Of a DNA stretch of 64,000 nucleotides, positions 61,749 to 64,000 are shown piece by piece. Under the pieces are notes generated by a model that was given only the letters and a program-made list of their open reading frames with translations, had not been told where the DNA came from and ran no database searches. The position numbers and the translations under genes are program-made. Numbering within the stretch: position 1 is the first letter of the stretch; each line of letters begins with the position of its first letter. This DNA is from an uncultured Oscillibacter sp. (GTDB lineage Bacteria > Bacillota > Clostridia > Oscillospirales > Oscillospiraceae), in NCBI GenBank assembly GCA_910583785.1, contig CAJTZK010000007.1:62001-126000 (forward strand), read 5' to 3'.

Positions 61749-62198
61749 CTACTCTATAGCCTTTTTGCTCAAACGATGAGTCTCTGTATTTGCTGTAAGA
61801 ATTCCACTTATATTAACTATTTCATCATGTTCTAATGTTCCAAATAAAAAGAACAAAGTAATACCAATTTTTCTTATAACTCTCTCCAGCCACTTAAACT
61901 TATACTTTCTAATGTTCGTTCTTTTGAAAAAATATTTTTGCGAAATAAAGCGATATTCAACCTTTGCCATTTGACCTTTGTTTATATATATTCTCTTACT
62001 ATACGAAGGCATTGAGGTAACATCTGATTTAATTTCTATTACTGCGGAAGTTTCTGTTTGTTCGATAATTTTCATATTGTTAGACATCTGGATTGTTGGT
62101 AAGAGCATTTTAGCTGAAGGTTGAGCTTGAAAATCAAGGGTAATGGTTAGTGGATAGGAGGGTGCTGAAATGTGTCTATTAGAAATATTTTCACTCAT
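61749..62198 (-). CDS. AT-rich cargo protein of unknown function (149 aa)
   Basis: A 149-residue protein starting at ATG 62198 behind GGAGGTGTAGTTGAG. The first 75 residues are polar and beta-like (YPLTITLDFQAQ, SAVIEIKSDV), the next part is strongly basic (FFKRTNIRKYKFKWLERVIRK), and a short hydrophobic stretch (IGITLFFLFGTL) lies near residue 115. No family recognised. It follows the 412-residue membrane protein by 5 bp, so the two are one operon. Both are far more AT-rich than the surrounding element. Confidence 0.75.
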   Translation of the reverse strand: MSENISNRHISAPSYPLTITLDFQAQPSAKMLLPTIQMSNNMKIIEQTETSAVIEIKSDVTSMPSYSKRIYINKGQMAKVEYRFISQKYFFKRTNIRKYKFKWLERVIRKIGITLFFLFGTLEHDEIVNISGILTANTETHRLSKKAIE

Positions 62199-62203
62199 CT
62201 CAA

Positions 62204-63442
62204 CTACACCTCCAATTCATTTTTATTATTACAACAAAAAACTCTCTCGAAATACTGCTGCATGCTTTGAAGAGCTTTTTCCACACTTGAGTCTATGCGT
62301 ATAGAGTTGTCCTTGTTTCGGAGTGAAATAAGTACTATATAGCCTTTTTGATTGCTTTCATAATAAAGGGTACAATAAAACCTTCCTTTTTTGTCACCAT
62401 CCCGTTTATAACAAAATATATAGGGAAGATTTTTAAGCAAAATAGCGCCCAATATACCTGTACGTTTTAATGTAAATAATGCTCTTTCAATTTCTGGCTC
62501 TAATCCTAACGAATTTTCTTTTAACCCGATAAAAGATGAAGAGTTCTCAAGACCCGGAAACATTGAGAGGTATGCTAAAAGAAGTCGCGCAAGGCAACAA
62601 TCATTTATAGAGACCTTGTCACTTGAAGGAATTTTCTGTAAAGAATCTTTGAGAACTTCTATTTTCTGGGTTATGGTATTTTCTAGTAGTGCTTTTAATG
62701 CTTCTTGTTCCTCCCAATTCGCTGTTCCATTAACAAACTTATTATATTGCTCTAAAATTGCTGAAAATTGCACAAAATCATCAGAATTAATTGAAAGCAT
62801 CATAGATAAAAGTGCATTGATTTCAACACCTTCTTTTGCGCTTCCAAATATGTAGTCAACTTTAAATGTCGTATATTCATTATGATTTTCTTTTGTGGAA
62901 GAGTAAAGTTGAATACTTTCTATAGCAGGATGACATTTTTTTATATGTTTACGTATATAGCTACATACACGCTTTTCAATGTTAGAAACTGTAGAAATAT
63001 CTTCATCGGTTGAGGATCGGAGTAACGACAGCCTCTTTTTTAAGTAAATTATATACAATAGTACTATTTCTAAAAAACATACAGAGATAGCAGTGACCCA
63101 AAAATCTGGCGAAGAAGACTTTAGTAATAATCTTAAAATAAAAATATATATAAAAGTTATGGCAGGAATTAGGCATTTGCCTGCTACTGGTATTTCAACT
63201 TTTACAATTAATATTGTTAGGGCAGGTAAAAGTATAGAAGTAGCGAGAGTTACCAGCGTCATGGAGGATTTACCCACATCGACTATAACATTGATTAAAC
63301 CTTCATTGTTAACATCAGAACTCTCATCATAAGCGCCAGATGTTGAGTCGCATATATCAGATGTATGAGCATTAGTTGAAAAGCCAGATAAAGTTAACAG
63401 GCATAATAAAAACAATATAAGTTGAATTGCTTTTAATTTCAC
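62204..63442 (-). CDS. AT-rich cargo membrane protein of unknown function (412 aa)
   Basis: A 412-residue protein. A hydrophobic N-terminus (about 5-22) could be a signal peptide or first helix, a Ser/Asp/Asn-rich loop follows (25-50), then three membrane helices (about 58-80, 87-107 and 113-133). The remaining 275 residues are soluble, with a long helical part and a C-terminal beta/alpha segment (GRFYCTLYYESNQKGYIVLISLRNKD). No known catalytic motif is visible. The start codon read here is that of MKLKAIQLILFLL. It heads a two-gene unit with its own promoter, placed between mobC and the relaxase and opposite to both. Confidence 0.75.
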   Translation of the reverse strand: MKLKAIQLILFLLCLLTLSGFSTNAHTSDICDSTSGAYDESSDVNNEGLINVIVDVGKSSMTLVTLATSILLPALTILIVKVEIPVAGKCLIPAITFIYIFILRLLLKSSSPDFWVTAISVCFLEIVLLYIIYLKKRLSLLRSSTDEDISTVSNIEKRVCSYIRKHIKKCHPAIESIQLYSSTKENHNEYTTFKVDYIFGSAKEGVEINALLSMMLSINSDDFVQFSAILEQYNKFVNGTANWEEQEALKALLENTITQKIEVLKDSLQKIPSSDKVSINDCCLARLLLAYLSMFPGLENSSSFIGLKENSLGLEPEIERALFTLKRTGILGAILLKNLPYIFCYKRDGDKKGRFYCTLYYESNQKGYIVLISLRNKDNSIRIDSSVEKALQSMQQYFERVFCCNNKNELEV

Positions 63443-63474
63443 TATTATCCCACATAAATTCTTTCTATATTATG

Positions 63475-63502
63475 ATTATAACATAATTGCCGAAAAACGC
63501 AA
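63475..63502 (-). promoter_or_regulatory. Promoter of the AT-rich cargo pair
   Basis: On the minus strand TTGCGT (63497-63502), 16-bp spacer, TATAAT (63475-63480), about 33 bp before the membrane-protein start. Confidence 0.7.
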
Positions 63503-63561
63503 GCGGAAACACGGCATTTTTTTGCAATTAATACAACATTTCTGAGCTGAGGAGAGATATT

Positions 63562-64000
63562 ACGGCTACGACCTACATCAAGCCCCACAAACAGGCCGCC
63601 AAGCGGACGGCCATTCAAAGCCTGAAAGACCGCTTTGACTACGGCCTGAACCCGGAGAAGCTGGGGGCGGTGTCCTCCTACCTCTGCGCCCCGGAAACCG
63701 CCCACGCTGAATTTATGCTGGTAAAGGGCCAGTATCAGGCGGAAACGGGCCGGACGGCGGAGCAGGGGGCGCTGTGCTACCAGCTCCGCCAAGCCTTTCC
63801 CCAGGGGGAAGTCACCCCGGAGGAGGCCAACAGGATCGGCTATGAAACGGCGATGCGCTGGACAAAGGGCAAGTATCAATTCTTTATCTGCACCCATACC
63901 GACAAAGGCCACATTCACAATCACATTTACTACAATTCCACGGCCTATGACCGCTCCAGGAAATTCCGCAACTTCCTCGGCTCCAGCTTTGCCCTGCGGC
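63562..64000 (+). CDS. Relaxase (MobA/VirD2-type), partial, start codon altered
   Basis: The N-terminal 146 residues of a mobilization relaxase, cut by the window edge: ATTYIKPHKQAAKRTAIQSL, then CTHTDKGHIHNHIYYNS near residue 108, which is the HxxxGHxHNH metal-binding motif III. The codon where relatives have ATG is ACG (63562-63564), 6 nt after GAGGAGAG. ATT at 63559 is the only nearby rare alternative. Either translation starts inefficiently or the gene is silent. The frame is open to the edge. With MobC and an oriT it would nick the element for transfer. Confidence 0.85.

Noticed and set aside
63445..63924. A minus-strand frame opposite the relaxase start
   Set aside because: The plus strand has the relaxase HxxxGHxHNH motif; the minus frame has no family features.

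Overview
The window looks like a chromosomal segment of a GC-rich, spore-forming member of the Clostridia. An Oscillospiraceae-type gut anaerobe is my inference, from gene content and high-GC codon use combined with Gram-positive sporulation genes; no rRNA is present to confirm it. Sporulation is represented by Spo0A, SpoIIP, a SpoIIQ-like LytM protein, a SleB/CwlJ-type hydrolase and a GH18-fold protein of the spore-enzyme kind. Anaerobic metabolism is represented by a flavodiiron protein, an acyl-CoA dehydrogenase/EtfA/rubredoxin fusion and an arginine deiminase operon.

Layout. 0-9 kb: a leftward block of housekeeping and envelope genes (cell wall hydrolase, glycosyltransferase, SpoIIQ-like, rsmI-trmN6-NUDIX), two copies of a small TA-flanked inverted-repeat element, spo0A on the plus strand, and a PadR/DUF2812 pair. 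9-16.4 kb: a MarR-controlled heterodimeric ABC exporter, a probable small RNA, and a DUF2975/XRE/DUF4173 membrane cassette. 16.5-20.5 kb: a redox cluster (flavodiiron protein, three-domain dehydrogenase fusion, Rrf2 regulator). 20.5-27.4 kb: folD-lgt-yfmH-yfmF, divergent spoIIP, and an AT-richer RelA/SpoT-domain synthetase. 27.5-33.2 kb: arcA-argF-YfcC, then a VOC/HAD/membrane trio. 33.3-41.8 kb: a ferric-type ABC importer and a second heterodimeric ABC exporter; both promoters carry a LacI-like AAACGTTT palindrome at the same place. 42.3-49 kb: a giant SLH-domain surface protein and a hybrid sensor kinase. 49-56.3 kb: yqeG, efp, a zinc-ribbon protein, a MATE pump, an RluA-type synthase and a BceRS-like two-component pair. 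56.3-57.5 kb: about 1.1 kb without a gene, then tRNA-Pro(GGG).

From the tRNA to the right edge (57.5-64 kb) the window is a decayed integrative/mobilizable element: a serine-recombinase C-terminal fragment, a ruined SLH-protein gene, a frameshifted DUF4366 gene, a scrambled Cys-rich-VLP/MobC reading frame, a very AT-rich two-gene cargo of unknown function, and the start of a relaxase gene whose normal ATG is ACG.

The most interesting points are the dehydrogenase-EtfA-rubredoxin fusion beside its probable flavodiiron acceptor, the shared LacI-type operator geometry of two transport operons, the two inverted-repeat elements sitting exactly in stop codons, a promoter-to-terminator small RNA behind a Spo0A box, and the AT-rich cargo pair between mobC and the relaxase. 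All calls rest on reading the sequence and on family knowledge; no database search was run.
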